Assembly (NCBI GenBank): GCA_035528235.1 | Contig: DATKZB010000388.1 | Coordinates: 1 to 6,106 of the forward strand | From: DATKZB01 sp035528235 | GTDB taxonomy: Bacteria > Planctomycetota > Phycisphaerae > FEN-1346 | DNA: 6,106 nucleotides | Direction of reading: 5' to 3' | Shown: piece by piece, positions 4,534-6,106 of the stretch | Layout of the letters: each line of letters begins with the position of its first letter | How positions within the stretch are numbered: the first letter of the stretch is position 1 | Notes under the pieces: model-generated | Databases searched by the model: none | What the model saw: the letters and a program-made list of their open reading frames with translations, nothing else | What the model was told of the DNA's origin: nothing | Position numbers and translations under genes: made by a program

Positions 4534-6106
4534 GGCCAGCCGCAGCATCGTGTAGAACACCACGCCCCCCGCCAGCAGAAACAGGCCCGCCGCCAGCCGC
4601 GACCCGTGGTACGCCAGCCGCCGGGCAAACAGCCCCGCGATAATCAGCAGCACCAGTCCCACCGCGATAAACACGATGGCAGGCGTGTGCAGCACGACGC
4701 TGTTCAGCATGCCGCCCTCGTTGGGCTCGTAGAAGGTCTTCCACAGCAGAACGACCACCAGGCCGGTGATGACCGCCGGCAGGTAATAGATGGTGCGGAA
4801 CAGGAGTTTGCCGTACGGCACCTCCTGAAGCAGAATGGCCAGGACGACCGGCGGCAGGAACGTCAGACCGATGACCAGCAGGCTGTACCGGAGCGAGTTC
4901 CAGACCGAGATCCACCAGTCGGCGCTCCAGAGAACGTCGCCGAAGTTGTCGAGCCAGACCACCGTCGACCCACCGATGATCTTGTAATCCATGAAGGCCA
5001 TGACCGAGCCGCGCACCAGTGGCAGGTATTGCCAGACCAGAATCGTCAGCGCCGCCGGCACCAGCAGCAGGTACGCGATCTTGTACTTGCGGAACTGCCA
5101 GCCGCGCTTCGCCTCGCCCGGCGCCCGTGCCGGCGTGAACGCCCGCACGACGTACCGGAACAGCCAGGTGAACACGACGGCGATCGCCAGCAGGGCGACC
5201 ACGGCCGTCGCGCGGCGGCCGAAACGCTCGGCCGGCGGCACGGTGCCCAGGATTTCGTCGTTCGCCATCAGAACGGCTTCGTGCAGCAGGCCCTGGAGCA
5301 CGTCGAGCCGCTCCTCGGTGTCCTGGGGCAGTTGGCCGTTGCGCATCATTTCGTCGGCCTTCAGCAGCGGGCCGGTCAGAATGTCGTAGGCGAAGTTCGA
5401 GTCTTCGCCGTACGGCTCGGGCTTGCCGGTCTGGACGGCGATCTCGAAGATCTCGCTCCATCCCTTCGGCGCCAGGCGCACGAGTTCATTGTAGCCGAAC
5501 ATCGTCAGATACTTCGGATTGACGAACCGCCCGAAACCGCCCTCGACCATGATGCGCGTCTTGATGCGGACGGCGTCTTCGCAATCGTAGAAGCGGACGT
5601 ACTCCCAGGCCGCGTCGCGGACCACGGGATCCTGAATGCCCGAGAACAGGCCCATCATGCGGCTGTTGAGTTCGCCGCCGCGCAGGCCCGTGGGCCCGAG
5701 CGGCACGGGCACCATGCCGGTGACGTCGGGGTTGAGCGTGGCGAACAGTTTCTCGTCGATGTACTGCTCCATCATGGCGATCTCGCCGCGCTGCCACTTC
5801 ACCTCGGCCTCGGCCACCTCCTTGAAGGCGTACCCGTAACGGCGGCGGCCGGTGGCGTCGATCCACGGTTCGGCGCAGAGGCGCGTGTAGAAGTCCAGGG
5901 CCTTGGCGGCCTCGCGCGTGTCGAAGACGCACGTCCACTTGCTCGTCTGCTCGTCGTACGTCATGACCTCCGCGCCGGCCGACCACAGCAGCGACACCCA
6001 GCACCACGACTCGTGCTTGCCGCGCCAGTATCGGATGCCGTAGATGCCGCGCGCCGGGTCGGTCAACTTGCGGCACATCTCGTAGAAGTCGTCCCACGTC
6101 CAGTCG
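4531..6106 (-). CDS. Solute-binding protein fused to MalF-type ABC permease, N-terminal part (5' partial)
   Basis: The frame is open from the window edge (codon at 6105-6103) to a TAG at 4531-4533, so the true start and signal peptide are outside. The first visible residues, DWTWDDFYEMCRKLTDP, are the 'TWDDF..-..KLT' segment typical of MalE/UgpB-type sugar-binding proteins. Counting from the Met at 6078, residues 1 to about 285 look like the binding-protein lobe. Residues 290-312 form a membrane helix, followed by a basic cytoplasmic linker. From about residue 332 a MalF/UgpA-type permease begins, with helices near 332-355, 392-415 and 425-447 and the family segment 'FRTIYYLPAVITGLVVVLLWK'-like around 427-447. 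Two further hydrophobic stretches (466-487, 494-513) precede the TAG. The inferred role is to capture a sugar at the outer face of the inner membrane and pass it to the tethered channel. The fusion is directly visible as one frame. Substrate unknown. The remainder of the permease continues in the same frame beyond the TAG. Confidence 0.85.
   Translation of the reverse strand, partial: DWTWDDFYEMCRKLTDPARGIYGIRYWRGKHESWCWVSLLWSAGAEVMTYDEQTSKWTCVFDTREAAKALDFYTRLCAEPWIDATGRRRYGYAFKEVAEAEVKWQRGEIAMMEQYIDEKLFATLNPDVTGMVPVPLGPTGLRGGELNSRMMGLFSGIQDPVVRDAAWEYVRFYDCEDAVRIKTRIMVEGGFGRFVNPKYLTMFGYNELVRLAPKGWSEIFEIAVQTGKPEPYGEDSNFAYDILTGPLLKADEMMRNGQLPQDTEERLDVLQGLLHEAVLMANDEILGTVPPAERFGRRATAVVALLAIAVVFTWLFRYVVRAFTPARAPGEAKRGWQFRKYKIAYLLLVPAALTILVWQYLPLVRGSVMAFMDYKIIGGSTVVWLDNFGDVLWSADWWISVWNSLRYSLLVIGLTFLPPVVLAILLQEVPYGKLLFRTIYYLPAVITGLVVVLLWKTFYEPNEGGMLNSVVLHTPAIVFIAVGLVLLIIAGLFARRLAYHGSRLAAGLFLLAGGVVFYTMLRLA

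Noticed and set aside
3878..5461. Long minus-strand open frame overlapping the permease gene in another frame and crossing the TAG region.
   Set aside because: It is arginine/glycine-rich with no motifs and it overlaps the frame with clear permease similarity. It does not explain the TAG.
1..6106. CRISPR array, tRNA or rRNA.
   Set aside because: No regularly spaced direct DNA repeats and no cloverleaf or rRNA-like sequence were seen.

Overview
All the recognisable genes in this GC-rich window lie on the minus strand and read from the right edge towards position 1. The spacing is operon-like, and the promoter lies beyond the right edge. The best guess for the source is a Planctomycetota-like bacterium (Phycisphaerae or a relative, or a neighbouring PVC lineage), possibly as a metagenome contig. 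The reasons are Tat-exported Gfo/Idh/MocA oxidoreductases and Tat-exported TIM-barrel isomerases, a habit of that phylum, together with very unusual sugar ABC-transporter subunits. This placement is inference; there is no marker gene in the window.

Layout in transcription order. (1) 6106-4531: the C-terminal part of a MalE/UgpB-type solute-binding protein fused in one reading frame to the N-terminal half of a MalF/UgpA-type permease. The frame is broken by a single in-frame TAG at 4531-4533. (2) 4527-4009: the same frame continues with the rest of that permease, including its EAA loop. (3) 4005-3871: a 135-bp palindromic element with 13-bp perfect terminal inverted repeats and two internal hairpins. 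It fills almost the whole gap between the two permease genes. (4) 3851-1944: a MalG-type permease with about 350 extra residues between its first and second membrane helices, built from four degenerate repeats spaced about 70-76 residues apart. (5) 1906-653: a Tat-exported Gfo/Idh/MocA oxidoreductase. (6) 626-81: a Tat-exported sugar phosphate isomerase/epimerase-like protein that appears to lose the C-terminal half of its barrel. Positions 1-80 hold no assignable gene.

Taken together this looks like a carbohydrate uptake and processing operon. A binding-protein-dependent importer, whose ATPase is not in the window, brings in a sugar or oligosaccharide. An exported NAD(P)-type dehydrogenase and an exported isomerase-like enzyme would modify sugars on the outer side of the inner membrane. 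The substrate cannot be read from the sequence.

The most interesting points are the importer architecture (binding protein fused to one permease, a large repeat-built extracytoplasmic domain inserted in the other, and an apparent extra helix pair), the single amber codon interrupting the fusion, and the small palindromic element with a compensatory base-pair change between its two hairpins.
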